Source: Butyrivibrio proteoclasticus
Lineage (GTDB): Bacteria; Bacillota; Clostridia; Lachnospirales; Lachnospiraceae
Assembly: GCF_900115735.1 (NCBI RefSeq)
Contig: NZ_FOXO01000003.1
Coordinates: 155,410-219,409 of the forward strand
Length of the DNA: 64,000 bases
Direction: 5' to 3'
A program made the translations under genes and the position numbers. Positions within the stretch are counted from its first letter, which is position 1. The number at the start of each line of letters is the position of its first letter. The notes under the pieces were generated by a model. The model ran no database searches. It was not told the DNA's origin and saw only the letters and a program-made list of their open reading frames with translations. Of the stretch, positions 1-9,224 are shown piece after piece.

Positions 1-471
1 ATCGCCTATTACCTTGTAACTGTTGTATTTCAAGATTCTCTTTATACTCTCACCAATAACTGCTGAACGAAGGTGTCCTACGTGAAGAGGCTTTGCAACG
101 TTTGGTCCGCCGTAATCAAGCATAAATGTAGGCTCATGTCCCGGAAGAGTTACTCCCATGTGCTTCTCATGGAGCATTCTTACAATGTATCCTCTTACAA
201 AATCTCCACTTACAGTAATATTAAGAAAGCCCGGTTTAACAGACTCTACTTTTTCAAACATCTCATTGTCCTGGAGCTTTTCGGCTACAGCATCAGAGAT
301 CATAAAAGGAGCCTTGCCATATTTTTTAGCACCGGCCATTGCACCATTACATTGGTATTCGCACAGATCAGGTCTGTTTGATATAGTTACCTTTCCAAGT
401 TCCCTGTCATATCCTGCTGCTTCAAAAGCATCAGAAACTTCTTTTGATATGAGTTCAAGTACTTTTTCCAA
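1..471 (-). CDS. argS: Arginyl-tRNA synthetase, N-terminal part (runs off the left edge)
   Basis: Class I aminoacyl-tRNA synthetase that charges tRNA-Arg in the cytoplasm. Only the first 157 codons are in the window. They encode the Arg-tRNA-synthetase N-terminal additional domain (roughly residues 1-110) followed by the catalytic entry, with the class I HIGH-type motif seen as HVGHLRSAVIGES after GGPNVAKPL. The start is a TTG at 471: the frame has no ATG before the conserved N-terminus, and AAGAAGGG sits 6 nt upstream of this TTG. The catalytic core and anticodon-binding domain lie outside the window. Identity is firm from the HIGH context; the TTG start is inferred. Confidence 0.93.
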   Translation of the reverse strand, partial: MEKVLELISKEVSDAFEAAGYDRELGKVTISNRPDLCEYQCNGAMAGAKKYGKAPFMISDAVAEKLQDNEMFEKVESVKPGFLNITVSGDFVRGYIVRMLHEKHMGVTLPGHEPTFMLDYGGPNVAKPLHVGHLRSAVIGESIKRILKYNSYKVIGD

Positions 472-571
472 AACTTACCCTTCTTTCTATAATAAAAAAT
501 AATCACTACTTAAAATCAGACTAATGAATTTTAACAGAATAAAGCTGTTCTATCAATGGCAAATTAGCTGT

Positions 572-1120
572 CTACATTATCATAAAAATATACCAGATCA
601 GTACTCCCCCTATAACTCTTAATGAGATCAGAACTATGTATATCCACATAACAACTTTTGCAAAAACATATTTGGGACTTTTAACCCTTGCCACAATCAT
701 AAGAATAAAACCTGCTATTCCACAAAGACCTCCCAGCGCAGGAACTCCCAAAATCCAAGCCGGTGACAAGTTCTGAATAATAAAAAAATAAAAATATACC
801 CAGAAATGTGAAATCAATAATCCGGCAAGAGATAAAAAGCACAGTGTGCGGCTTGTATCCTTGTTTTTGTCCAAAGAAGCGTCCACCGTGCCGGCCGTAT
901 TGGGAATCGCAGTGTTATATCCCGTATATCCTGCCACTTTCTGCTGTGCCATAAGGCGCTGCATTTCGAGCATATGTTCCTGATCAGCAATTTGCTTTTC
1001 TGTCAAAGGATCCAGAACAATACTGTTCTCATCATATTGCTTTTGAATAGGTTCGCCCGTTATCGGATCATGAAGCACCAGTGAATCCGGCAAGGCATTT
1101 TCATTTATTCCTGTATCCAT
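572..1120 (-). CDS. Small membrane protein of unknown function
   Basis: I do not recognise this 182-residue protein. The first ~90 residues are polar (an ITGEPI segment and an LDPLTEKQI segment suggest short linear motifs), followed by three hydrophobic stretches (about residues 92-117, 121-145 and 153-180), so it is probably a membrane protein with a cytoplasmic N-terminal half. Its ATG overlaps the TAA of queH by one base (TAATG), indicating translational coupling in a queH-containing operon. No catalytic motif is visible. It could be a clade-specific accessory protein; function is unknown. Confidence 0.75.
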   Translation of the reverse strand: MDTGINENALPDSLVLHDPITGEPIQKQYDENSIVLDPLTEKQIADQEHMLEMQRLMAQQKVAGYTGYNTAIPNTAGTVDASLDKNKDTSRTLCFLSLAGLLISHFWVYFYFFIIQNLSPAWILGVPALGGLCGIAGFILMIVARVKSPKYVFAKVVMWIYIVLISLRVIGGVLIWYIFMIM

Positions 1121-1809
1121 TATTCCCCATCTCTTTCACGTTTTTCCTGCTCCCTCTGAGCTTTTGAATAACTGCATCCACAAAAATCCTGTCTGTAAAG
1201 ATCAAATTTATGAGACAACTCAATTGAACGCTTGTATCCGTTCTTCTTTTTAAAATCCGATGGTAAAAATCTGCTTCCGTTTTTTTGTGCCGCTTTTTCG
1301 CCCACTTCATTTAAAACATCCGCATTTTTCAAAGGACTGATCGTGAGCGTGGTAGTAAAATAGTCAAAGCCTTTTTCTTTTGCAATCCTTGCCGTTTCAT
1401 CAAGTCGCAGTTCAAAGCACTTTCGGCATCTTTCACCGCCCTCTTTTAAATGCTCCATGCCTTTGGTAACTTCAAAAAAAGCTTTTGGATCATAAAAGCC
1501 TTCCAGAATTTCAATCTTTCGGGCTTTATCGTCTGAATTCATCCCGTCAAAGTCCTTTTCCTCGACCTGTCTGTTATATTCAGCTATAAGTCTCTTTTCC
1601 TCAATAACGCGCTTGGAGTACTCACTCTCAGAAGTAATATTGGGATTATAGAAAAAAACAGTTATATCAAAAAACTCCCTTAAATACTCAAGGCAATATG
1701 AAGAACAGGGTGCACAGCAGGCATGTAATAAGAGCTTTGGATATTCATCATTTTTTTGAAAATCCTCTATTTTTTCTTCGAGTTCTTTTGAATAATTTCT
1801 TTTGTTCAT
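1120..1809 (-). CDS. queH: Epoxyqueuosine reductase QueH
   Basis: QueH (former DUF208) performs the last step of queuosine synthesis, reducing epoxyqueuosine in tRNA, and replaces the cobalamin enzyme QueG in many Firmicutes. The 229-residue length fits the family. Visible hallmarks are the N-terminal HACCAPCSS cysteine motif (about residues 28-36), the CRKCFELRL motif near residue 133, and FCGCSYS near the C-terminus; these cysteines bind the iron centres in characterised QueH. It starts 3 nt after the aroE-aroK stop, so it is probably co-transcribed with that gene. Confidence 0.9.
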   Translation of the reverse strand: MNKRNYSKELEEKIEDFQKNDEYPKLLLHACCAPCSSYCLEYLREFFDITVFFYNPNITSESEYSKRVIEEKRLIAEYNRQVEEKDFDGMNSDDKARKIEILEGFYDPKAFFEVTKGMEHLKEGGERCRKCFELRLDETARIAKEKGFDYFTTTLTISPLKNADVLNEVGEKAAQKNGSRFLPSDFKKKNGYKRSIELSHKFDLYRQDFCGCSYSKAQREQEKRERDGE

Positions 1810-1812
1810 TCC

Positions 1813-3318
1813 TTAAAAGCCCAATTTATCTATTATTTCTCTGGTAATTTCCATTGGAGTCTTACCATCTGTATCAATTATCATATCAGCAACATCTTCA
1901 TATAATGATGCACGCATTTCAAGAAGCTCCTCAATCTTTGCGAGAGGATCCTCAGTTTTTAAGAGAGGTCTTTTATCATCATCTTTTACTCTCTCAAAAA
2001 TTGTTTCAGGTTTTGCCCTTAAGTATACAACCTTTCCGATTTTTCTTAAAAGCTCTCTGTTTTCCTCTTTGACAGGTATTCCGCCTCCAAGAGAAATAAC
2101 AAACTCTCTCCAGTGATCAGAATCTATAGCCTTCAAAAGGTCAGTTTCCATTTCTCTAAATGAAGTCTCGCCATCTGTCTCAAAGATCTCATTTATAGTT
2201 CTTCCTTCAGTGTCTTCAATGACTTCATCTGTATCAATGAGTTCCAGCATCAGTTCTTCTGATAAAAGTTCTGAAACTGTACTCTTGCCACTCCCCATAA
2301 AGCCCTCAAGTACAATGTTAGAAGCTCCAACCACTTCAAGCATCATAGATCTGTAGATTTCATCCGCCTGTTCTTTTGTTACCTTAATACCTTTGTCCTG
2401 ATTCCAGAGTTCATAGGCATCAATTCCCTGATAGAGAAGCATTTTAAGTCCTGAAAATATCCTGGCGCCTGCATTAGCTGCAAGTTTCAAAAACTTCGTC
2501 TGAAGCGGCCTGTACACAAGATCCATTGCGGAAGATACTTTTTTATAAAACTCTTCATCCTCTATTACAGCGCTGTTAACGTCAGGAAAAAGCCCTACCG
2601 AAGTACACTGTATTGCAATAAAGCAATCTTCTGCTTCCAAAACCTGCCGGTAATCCTCAAGACGCATAGGTACAACTTTTTTGTCACTATAATCTTTTAC
2701 TTCATCATCCTTTTGGCCCGATGCTGCACACATCTTTTGGCAATCCTTTGCACTCATGCCATCATCAGCGCATTTTTCATCACCCTCAAAATTTAAAAGG
2801 GCCAAATTCACTTCGTCTGCCACGTCTACAGCCTTTTCAAAGGTCCTGTTCAGGACATAGACTTTTTTGGCACCTTTATTGGCACACAAAAAGGCTGTAG
2901 GTCTTGCAACACCTCCAGCTCCAAGGATAACTACCGTTTGCTCTTTTAGCTCTATCCCTTCATCCTTCATAGCATGATAGAGGCCTGTCATGTCCGTATT
3001 ATATCCCTTGAAGCCACCATTTTCCGTTCTTACCAGTGTATTGACAGCACCAATAGCCTTTGCCAGAGGATCTACATCTTCAAGGAAAGGAATAACTGCC
3101 GTTTTATAAGGAATTGTGACATTCATCCCATGAATATCAAGGGCCAAAGCTCCGTTTATAGCGCTCTTAAGTTCTTTTTCCTTAACTTCAAAGGGAACAT
3201 ACACCATGTTTATCCCTGTCATTGAAGCAAGTGAATTATGTATCAGCGGTGACATTGTATGTTTTACAGGATTACCAATGAGTCCGCATGTTCTTGTATA
3301 TCCATCTGTATAGTTCAT
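1813..3318 (-). CDS. aroE-aroK: Fused shikimate dehydrogenase - shikimate kinase
   Basis: Bifunctional enzyme for two consecutive steps of aromatic amino acid synthesis: NADPH reduction of 3-dehydroshikimate (AroE) and ATP phosphorylation of shikimate (AroK). Residues ~1-320 form AroE: catalytic Lys in NVTIPYK (near 72), Asp in GYNTD (near 109), nucleotide-binding GAGGVARP (near 134). Residues ~333-501 form AroK: P-loop GFMGSGKST (near 339), shikimate-binding DTDE, and GGG motif. AroE carries an extra ~40-residue acidic, cysteine-containing insertion at about 172-215, not typical of the family. The ATG at 3318 is preferred over an in-frame GTG three codons earlier because GGGGTG lies at proper spacing. 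Both active sites look intact. Confidence 0.93.
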   Translation of the reverse strand: MNYTDGYTRTCGLIGNPVKHTMSPLIHNSLASMTGINMVYVPFEVKEKELKSAINGALALDIHGMNVTIPYKTAVIPFLEDVDPLAKAIGAVNTLVRTENGGFKGYNTDMTGLYHAMKDEGIELKEQTVVILGAGGVARPTAFLCANKGAKKVYVLNRTFEKAVDVADEVNLALLNFEGDEKCADDGMSAKDCQKMCAASGQKDDEVKDYSDKKVVPMRLEDYRQVLEAEDCFIAIQCTSVGLFPDVNSAVIEDEEFYKKVSSAMDLVYRPLQTKFLKLAANAGARIFSGLKMLLYQGIDAYELWNQDKGIKVTKEQADEIYRSMMLEVVGASNIVLEGFMGSGKSTVSELLSEELMLELIDTDEVIEDTEGRTINEIFETDGETSFREMETDLLKAIDSDHWREFVISLGGGIPVKEENRELLRKIGKVVYLRAKPETIFERVKDDDKRPLLKTEDPLAKIEELLEMRASLYEDVADMIIDTDGKTPMEITREIIDKLGF

Positions 3319-3427
3319 AATTCTCACCCCGCGCTGTTATCTTATTCAGTAAATTTTACCTTCAAATCACTTGTAACGCAAGGGAGTCCCATCCCCATTC
3401 CGATGACTTTTTTGCCACACAAAAAGA

Positions 3428-3462
3428 AGCTGTGAAAAAATGAGAAATCATTTTTTCCAGCT
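3428..3462 (-). terminator. Rho-independent terminator after the 3484-3909 gene
   Basis: On the minus strand, an AGCTG stem followed by an A/T-rich stem (AAAAAATGA pairing with TCATTTTTT) closes on itself and is followed by TCTTTTTG. It lies 21 nt past the stop of the 3484-3909 gene and upstream of the aroE-aroK promoter region. Confidence 0.7.
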
Positions 3463-3483
3463 CCCTTTAATAGTCAAAATATA

Positions 3484-3909
3484 TCAATTAAGTTTAATAA
3501 CAAGTCCGTCTCCTGTGTCTGTAATAACATTGGCAGCCTTGCCGGTCATATCCTTGTTTCCTACAAAATACTGGTATTCATGAAGGATATGATCCTTTTT
3601 CATTCCTGAAATTGCCTGTTTCATATCATTTGATGCAATTCCATCTACACCGAAGAGATCAACAGAAATGCCATCGAATACTCCCAAAGAAATAGCTACA
3701 TTTTCAATAGAAGCATTATCCCTCTTTGGAACCTCAACAGTAAGATCCATCTTTTTAGATTCTTGCTTGTTGGAGTTTTCACGATCTACACTTGTATCCT
3801 GAGATTCTTGTATGGGGGCAGGGGCAATCTGCGAGTTCTTATCACTTGCGGATGGGATATTATATGCATTATAACCTGAAAGGCCACTATTTAATCTATT
3901 TAATGCCAT
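3484..3909 (-). CDS. Uncharacterised 141-residue protein
   Basis: I do not recognise this protein. Residues ~1-65 are low-complexity and rich in Ser, Asn, Gln and Asp (disordered linker); residues ~65-141 look folded, with alternating hydrophobic positions (VAISLGVFDGISVDLFGV) and a GNKDMTGKAANVI segment. No signal peptide or membrane helix. The ATG at 3909 is chosen because GGAGG stands 9 nt upstream; an earlier in-frame ATG lacks a ribosome site. It is a single-gene unit, ending in a terminator. Confidence 0.65.
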   Translation of the reverse strand: MALNRLNSGLSGYNAYNIPSASDKNSQIAPAPIQESQDTSVDRENSNKQESKKMDLTVEVPKRDNASIENVAISLGVFDGISVDLFGVDGIASNDMKQAISGMKKDHILHEYQYFVGNKDMTGKAANVITDTGDGLVIKLN

Positions 3910-4085
3910 AACGTCCTGCCTCCTTTCCTGCAATCATTCCCACAATAACTTTCCATAAAGAATATCGGATACTTTGAAAAATCTCTTAATACCATTATAT
4001 GAGAATAATGTGCAATTTTAGGCGGTCAGAACGTTATTTAAGATTAATTTAATTCTTTTAATAATTTATAAATAAATTGCCGTTT

Positions 4086-4841
4086 TTACTGTCGTATTCC
4101 TGCAGCTTTAAGAAGCTGAACAGTGTATTCATCCTGAGGATTCTTATAAACATCGCGTGTTTTTCCATATTCCACGACTTTTCCGGATTTCATGATCATC
4201 ACGTGATCACTAATCTGATAAACGACTCTAAGATCGTGGGAAATAAATATAATTGAAATTCCAAGCCTCTTGTGAAGGTTCTGCAGAAGCTCCATAATCT
4301 GCGCCTGAATCGTGACATCAAGCGCTGATACAGGCTCATCTGCAATCAATAACCGCGGTGATTTCATAAGTGCTATGCCAATACATATTCTCTGTCTTTG
4401 TCCCCCTGACAATTGAGAAGGATATCGGTCAAGCATCTCCAGAGGAAGTTCTATCTCCCCCATAATTTCTTCTACTCTCTTTTTTCGCTCCTGACTTGTC
4501 CACTTGCGCTTTTTATCTACTTTCAGTGGTTCTTCCAAAAGCCATCCAATCTTTTTGGCAGGATTAAGCGAACTATATGGGTCTTGAAAAACCATCTGTG
4601 GTTCGTCATATTTCTGCCACAAAGTACCGGTGTAATCCTTGTTAATACCTACTATTGCTCTCGCAAGGGTCGATTTTCCACAGCCACTCTCTCCGGCTAT
4701 AGCAAGAACCTCACCCTCTTCCATCTCAAAACTGACATCATAAAGGGTATGAATTTTTTTAGTCCCTGAAAAGAACTTTCTTTTTCTGTTTTTATAATAT
4801 ACATTAAGGTTCTCTACCTTAAGTACCTTTGATTCTTCCAT
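4086..4841 (-). CDS. Peptide/nickel-type ABC transporter ATP-binding protein (DppF/OppF-like)
   Basis: Second ATPase of a Dpp/Opp/Nik importer; hydrolyses ATP in the cytoplasm to drive uptake through the two permeases encoded upstream. Walker A GESGCGKST, signature LSGGQRQR, Walker B LLIADEP and the H-loop ISHD are all present. At 251 residues it lacks the C-terminal oligopeptide/dipeptide extension of classical OppF, resembling the short NikE/CntF type. The ATG at 4841 (GAAAGG upstream) is preferred to one ten codons earlier that overlaps the previous gene. Last gene of the five-gene operon. Confidence 0.88.
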   Translation of the reverse strand: MEESKVLKVENLNVYYKNRKRKFFSGTKKIHTLYDVSFEMEEGEVLAIAGESGCGKSTLARAIVGINKDYTGTLWQKYDEPQMVFQDPYSSLNPAKKIGWLLEEPLKVDKKRKWTSQERKKRVEEIMGEIELPLEMLDRYPSQLSGGQRQRICIGIALMKSPRLLIADEPVSALDVTIQAQIMELLQNLHKRLGISIIFISHDLRVVYQISDHVMIMKSGKVVEYGKTRDVYKNPQDEYTVQLLKAAGIRQ

Positions 4842-4854
4842 ATTCTCAGACCTT

Positions 4855-5655
4855 TCAATCTCCAAGATCAATTTTGGGTATGGCAGCTATGAGCTTTTTA
4901 GTATATGGATCCCTCGGGTTTCTAAATACATTTTCTGTATTTCCTGTTTCCACGATCACGCCCTTCTGCATAACAATAACTCGCTGACAAAGCTGTCTGA
5001 CAAGACTAAGATCATGGGAAATAAAAATAATCGATGTTCCCATTTCTCTGTTAAGCTTTTTAAGGAGCTCTACAATCTGAGCCTGCACAGTGACATCCAG
5101 CGCTGTAGTCGGCTCATCAGCAATCAGGATCTGCGGATTGCCTATCATTGCAGCTGCGATCATAACTCTCTGTCTCATTCCGCCTGAGAGTTCATGAGGA
5201 TACATATTGTAAACCTCGCTTGCATTTTCCAGTCCAACAGATTCAAGCATCGCAATAGCTCTCTTTTTCCTATCTGTCTTACTTATCTCGGGATGATGGA
5301 TAAAAAGAGGTTCTTCCACCTGCCAACCGATTTTTTTAACCGGATTGAGAGAAGTCATCGGCTCCTGGAAAATGATCGAAATCTCATCGCCCTGATAGGT
5401 CCTTAGCTTATTTCTGTTACAGGTAAGAAGATTGTCGCCGTTAAACATTATCTTTCCTGTTTTTTCCATGGAATGCCTGTTCAAAAGACCTGCAATTGCC
5501 AGGGCACTCATGCTTTTTCCTGAACCTGACTCACCTACAATGCCCACAATTTCCCCTTTGCCAAGCATCAGATCAAAGTCCTCTACTACAGTTTCAGGAA
5601 GCTCATGATCATGAAATTCTATATGAAGATCTGTTACATCCAGTATTATTTCCAT
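4855..5655 (-). CDS. Peptide/nickel-type ABC transporter ATP-binding protein (DppD/OppD-like)
   Basis: First ATPase of the importer. Walker A GESGSGKSM, signature LSGGMRQR, Walker B ILIADEPT and ISHD are intact. The 266-residue form is again short, without the HPY extension that carries an iron-sulfur motif in some OppD/OppF. The ATG at 5655 overlaps the end of the upstream permease gene by 10 nt, pointing to translational coupling; a longer reading from 5727 would only add residues encoded inside the permease gene. Pairs with the 4086-4841 product as an ATPase heterodimer. Confidence 0.88.
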   Translation of the reverse strand: MEIILDVTDLHIEFHDHELPETVVEDFDLMLGKGEIVGIVGESGSGKSMSALAIAGLLNRHSMEKTGKIMFNGDNLLTCNRNKLRTYQGDEISIIFQEPMTSLNPVKKIGWQVEEPLFIHHPEISKTDRKKRAIAMLESVGLENASEVYNMYPHELSGGMRQRVMIAAAMIGNPQILIADEPTTALDVTVQAQIVELLKKLNREMGTSIIFISHDLSLVRQLCQRVIVMQKGVIVETGNTENVFRNPRDPYTKKLIAAIPKIDLGD

Positions 5656-6461
5656 CTTCTGATACCTTCTCCCAAAAAGGAAAATCCTAAAACCATAAGT
5701 ACTATTACAATTCCCGGGCATAAGCATATGCTGGGCACTGTAAACATGTACTGCTGCGCATCTGAAAGCATTTTACCAAGGCTTGCAAAAGGAGGCTGTG
5801 AACCTACCCCAAGGTAGCTAAGACCAGCTTCGGCAAGAACTGCATTGTTAAATCCAATAAGGATTGAAGAAGCTAAAACATTTTTAATATTAGGAAGTAT
5901 GTGAACAAATATCATTCTGATATCTGACACTCCCTGAAGCTTGGCACTCTCTATGTAGTCCATGCTCTTTACTCTTAAGACCTCGCCTCTTACTATCCTC
6001 GCAAAGCTGGGAACAAAGGCAATTCCAAGTGATAAAAGAAGCTGTGACCATCCGGTTCCAAATACACTGACAATAACAAGTGCCAAAAGAATACTTGGGA
6101 AGGCAAAAAGAGCATCTATAACTCTCATTACAACTTCATCAAAGGCTCCTCCGTAGTATCCTGTAAGTGCGCCTATTATGGTTCCCACACCTGCACCTAT
6201 CAAAACGGTTCCAATCGCTATAAGAAGCGTGATCCTGCTTCCATACATAACTCTGCTGAACACATCACGTCCCATGTTATCAGTTCCCATAAGGTGCTTA
6301 AAAGAAATGCCCTGAAGCTTTTCTGTTGCACTCATCTTGGTAGGTTCATAGGGCATCCAGAATATTCCCACTACTACAAGGAGTACTATTAACCCTGTTA
6401 TTATTAATCCCGCTATCATGTAGGGATTTTTTTTCAGCTTTTTTAAGAAATCCTTCATCAC
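5646..6461 (-). CDS. ABC transporter permease (DppC/OppC/NikC-like)
   Basis: Inner-membrane permease of the binding-protein-dependent importer. The 271 residues show an N-terminal helix (PYMIAGLIITGLIVLLVVVGIF), the OppC-type motif KHLMGTDNMGRDVFSR, and further membrane helices with the EAA-loop region (SMDYIESAKLQGVSDIRMIFVHILPN) that docks the ATPase. Overlaps the preceding permease gene by 4 nt (ATGA) and the next ATPase gene by 10 nt, so all belong to one operon. Confidence 0.9.
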   Translation of the reverse strand: MMKDFLKKLKKNPYMIAGLIITGLIVLLVVVGIFWMPYEPTKMSATEKLQGISFKHLMGTDNMGRDVFSRVMYGSRITLLIAIGTVLIGAGVGTIIGALTGYYGGAFDEVVMRVIDALFAFPSILLALVIVSVFGTGWSQLLLSLGIAFVPSFARIVRGEVLRVKSMDYIESAKLQGVSDIRMIFVHILPNIKNVLASSILIGFNNAVLAEAGLSYLGVGSQPPFASLGKMLSDAQQYMFTVPSICLCPGIVIVLMVLGFSFLGEGIRRWK

Positions 6462-7402
6462 TCTGCTATCTCAATTCTTGGATCGATTATTCTGTAAATT
6501 ATATCTACGAAAAGATTTATCACGATAACTATGGCTGAAATTCCCATAATGATCGCCTGTACAACGGGATAATCCCTGTTGCTGATACTCGCCAGCAAAA
6601 TCCTGCTGATTCCGGGAATGCTAAATACCTGTTCAATAACGATACTGCCTGCCACCATGTCTGCAAGAAGCATTCCAAGGAATGTGATAACCGGTATCAT
6701 GGCATTTTTAAGTACATGCCTGTAAAGCACACCACTTGTATTATTTCCTCTGCTATAGGCCGTTCTCGTGTAATCTTTTTCAGCCTCATCAAGAAGGCTC
6801 GACCTAAGCATCTTAACTGTCATTGCAATCTTAGGAAGTGCGATGGCAACTGAAGGGAAGATCAGATACCTGATAAATTTAGACATATCTTCTGTATAAG
6901 ATACGAATCCTCCCGGAGTAAACAGCTTAAAGATCATTCCAAATATGAAAGTGATCAGGATTCCGGAAAAGAAAGGCGGAATCGCCATAATTATCTGATT
7001 AGTTATGGTGATTGTCTTGTCCAGAAGACCGTTTTCATGTTTAGCTGTTGCGATTCCAAGAGGAATTGAAACCAAAATCGTAAGCAGAAATGACATAACA
7101 GCCATTGTCAGAGTAATCGGGATCTTATCAATGATCATGCCCGCAACCGGAACATTGTAGTTATAGGAAGTTCCCATATCTCCATGAAGAAAAGAGGTAA
7201 ACCATCTGACATATCTTACCAGAAGCGGATCATTAAGTCCCATCTGTTGTCTCGTCTGTTCAATCAGCTCCTGTGAAGCTTCTGTTCCAAGTTTTCTTAG
7301 TGCCGGATCACCGGGGATAACGTTAAAAGCGAGGAATACGCACAACGAAACCACCACCAAAGTCACAATCGTAGAAAAAAACTTTTTGATGATATATTTC
7401 AT
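6458..7402 (-). CDS. ABC transporter permease (DppB/OppB/NikB-like)
   Basis: First permease of the importer, 314 residues with about six membrane helices. Family hallmarks: N-terminal FFSTIVTLVVVSLCVFLAF helix, the FNVIPGDPA motif after it, the EAA-type segment near DYTRTAYSRGNN, and the conserved tail EQVFSIPGISRILL...DYPVVQ. Lies 30 nt after the substrate-binding protein gene and overlaps the next permease by ATGA. Confidence 0.9.
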   Translation of the reverse strand: MKYIIKKFFSTIVTLVVVSLCVFLAFNVIPGDPALRKLGTEASQELIEQTRQQMGLNDPLLVRYVRWFTSFLHGDMGTSYNYNVPVAGMIIDKIPITLTMAVMSFLLTILVSIPLGIATAKHENGLLDKTITITNQIIMAIPPFFSGILITFIFGMIFKLFTPGGFVSYTEDMSKFIRYLIFPSVAIALPKIAMTVKMLRSSLLDEAEKDYTRTAYSRGNNTSGVLYRHVLKNAMIPVITFLGMLLADMVAGSIVIEQVFSIPGISRILLASISNRDYPVVQAIIMGISAIVIVINLFVDIIYRIIDPRIEIAE

Positions 7403-7432
7403 ATCGCATTCCTCGCTATATCTTACTTTTCT

Positions 7433-9022
7433 TTACTGTGCAGGTCTGATCTTAGCTATATCCTGTACATAAAGAGGATAAAATTCATATCCTGTAAATT
7501 TCTTATTTAGAGCAACGAACTCAGGAAGATCCTGAATATATACATTAGCTGCTTCTTCTGAAAGGATCTTAAGGCACTCTTTATAGTACTTGGTCTTTTC
7601 AGCATCATCAGAAGTTGCTACTGCATTTGCATAAGCTGCATCATATGCATCGCTCTTGAAGTTGAACATGTTCTTGCTTGAATCTGAGCAATATCTTGCA
7701 AGAAGAGCTGAAGCAGAAAGAGTAGAAGCATCAAAGCCTACAACTGTTGCCTCATAGTTCTTGTCAGAATAAACATCACTGAGCCATGTATTCCATTCAA
7801 CTTCCTGAATATTGGCTGTAACACCAATAGCCTTAAGTTCCTCTGCAATAACCTGTGCAGTATCAACGTGCTGCGCATAGTTTGATGGAACTGTAATTGT
7901 AAATGTAAATCCATCAGGGTAACCAGCCTCAGCCAAAAGAGCTTTCGCTTTCTCTACATCCTGATTATAAGTGTCATTAAGAGCCGGATCATAGTACTTT
8001 GTAAATGAAGGATACATTGCACTACCAATCTCTGTTCCGGCGCCATCAGAAACAAAATCCATAATCTCCTGAGGGCTTATTGCATAGCACAGAGCCTGTC
8101 TTACCTTAACATCATCAAAAGGCTTTACTGCGTTGTTAAGGTACATGGCCTGAACCAGGTTCATTGTGCCTTCGTAAATATCAAACTTATCTGAAAGCTG
8201 AGCTACCTGAGCGCTTGTAAGACGGGCAACCATATCAAGTGATCCGCCTTCAAGATCGAGTACGATCGCATCTGAGTTAGCCTCAACTTTAAATACTACA
8301 TCCTTAATGTATGCCTTATCACCCCAATAGTCATCAAATCTTGTAACGATGAAGTTCTCCTGTGGTGAGCTTGAAACATACTTGTAAGGGCCTGTACCAA
8401 TTGGATTAGTAGCAGGATCTGTATTGCTCTCTGGGATGATAGCCACTGTAAGAAGTGGTAAAAACTCAGAATTTGGAGTAGTAAGAACAATCTCCACATG
8501 GCTGTCATCAATAATATTTACACTTTCAATATTGGAAAATGAAGAAACAAGCGGTTCGCTTCCATCAGCGCCCCTGTTGCGGTCGATAGAATACTTAATA
8601 TCCTCCACTGTAACCAGACTTCCATCATGGAACTTAATTCCATCGCGAAGTGTAAATGTGTAAACCTTGTTGTCATCAGATATGTTAACTTCACTTGCTA
8701 CAGCCGGGATAAGATTACCGCTAGCGTCAGGCTTTACAAGGCCTTCAAAGACGTTAAATAATACCTCTTTGATTCCAGCCCCCGTTGCGTAATGAGGGTC
8801 AAGATCGCTTATATCCTGAGGTATACCTACGATAAGCTTAGAAAGATCATCTGCAACCGCTTCAGACGCTGTATCAGCTGTGCCAGTCACTGTTTCAGTG
8901 CTCGCCCCTGCGCTCTGGTCTAAAGAAGCAGATTCCCCTGCCTTGTCACTTGAGCATCCACTCAATGCAACAGTCAGTGTTGTTAACACGATCATCAGAA
9001 GTGATGATACTCCCTTTCTCAT
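7433..9022 (-). CDS. Extracellular solute-binding lipoprotein, family 5 (DppA/OppA/NikA-like)
   Basis: Captures the substrate outside the membrane and delivers it to the permeases. The N-terminus has a positive start, a hydrophobic core and the lipobox VALSGC, so the Cys near residue 23 is lipidated; a Ser/Ala/Glu-rich linker follows. The mature part matches SBP_bac_5 proteins (DLDPHYATG entry, FTLRDGIKFHDG, YPDGFTFTI, length ~530). The ATG at 9022 with GAGGAG 6 nt upstream is favoured over one six codons earlier. Substrate (peptide versus metal chelate) cannot be read from sequence. First gene of the operon. Confidence 0.9.
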   Translation of the reverse strand: MRKGVSSLLMIVLTTLTVALSGCSSDKAGESASLDQSAGASTETVTGTADTASEAVADDLSKLIVGIPQDISDLDPHYATGAGIKEVLFNVFEGLVKPDASGNLIPAVASEVNISDDNKVYTFTLRDGIKFHDGSLVTVEDIKYSIDRNRGADGSEPLVSSFSNIESVNIIDDSHVEIVLTTPNSEFLPLLTVAIIPESNTDPATNPIGTGPYKYVSSSPQENFIVTRFDDYWGDKAYIKDVVFKVEANSDAIVLDLEGGSLDMVARLTSAQVAQLSDKFDIYEGTMNLVQAMYLNNAVKPFDDVKVRQALCYAISPQEIMDFVSDGAGTEIGSAMYPSFTKYYDPALNDTYNQDVEKAKALLAEAGYPDGFTFTITVPSNYAQHVDTAQVIAEELKAIGVTANIQEVEWNTWLSDVYSDKNYEATVVGFDASTLSASALLARYCSDSSKNMFNFKSDAYDAAYANAVATSDDAEKTKYYKECLKILSEEAANVYIQDLPEFVALNKKFTGYEFYPLYVQDIAKIRPAQ

Positions 9023-9132
9023 AACATCTCCTCTAATCATGCTAAAATCTTCCTCCTATGAAATTGTTTTATTCGCACACAATACCATTAAATTAAATTC
9101 AGCCAGCAAAAATTACATTTTCACCGAGCGCA

Positions 9133-9177
9133 TAAAAAAATTTACATGGGTATTGCGCAGCAATATCTATGTAAATA
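9133..9177 (-). terminator. Hairpin terminator, second of a tandem pair after nrdR
   Basis: On the minus strand a long stem (ATTTACAT pairing with ATGTAAAT, then ATATTGC with GCAATA) is followed directly by TTTTTTT. Together with the hairpin at 9181-9206 it separates nrdR from the downstream ABC operon. Confidence 0.75.
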
Positions 9178-9180
9178 TAA

Positions 9181-9206
9181 AGCCTCGACAACTTATTGTC
9201 AAGGCT
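9181..9206 (-). terminator. Hairpin terminator after nrdR
   Basis: AGCCTTGACAA pairs with TTGTCGAGGCT on the minus strand and is followed by TTTATATTT, 19 nt after the nrdR stop. Confidence 0.75.
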
Positions 9207-9224
9207 ATTACTATCACTTTTTGC

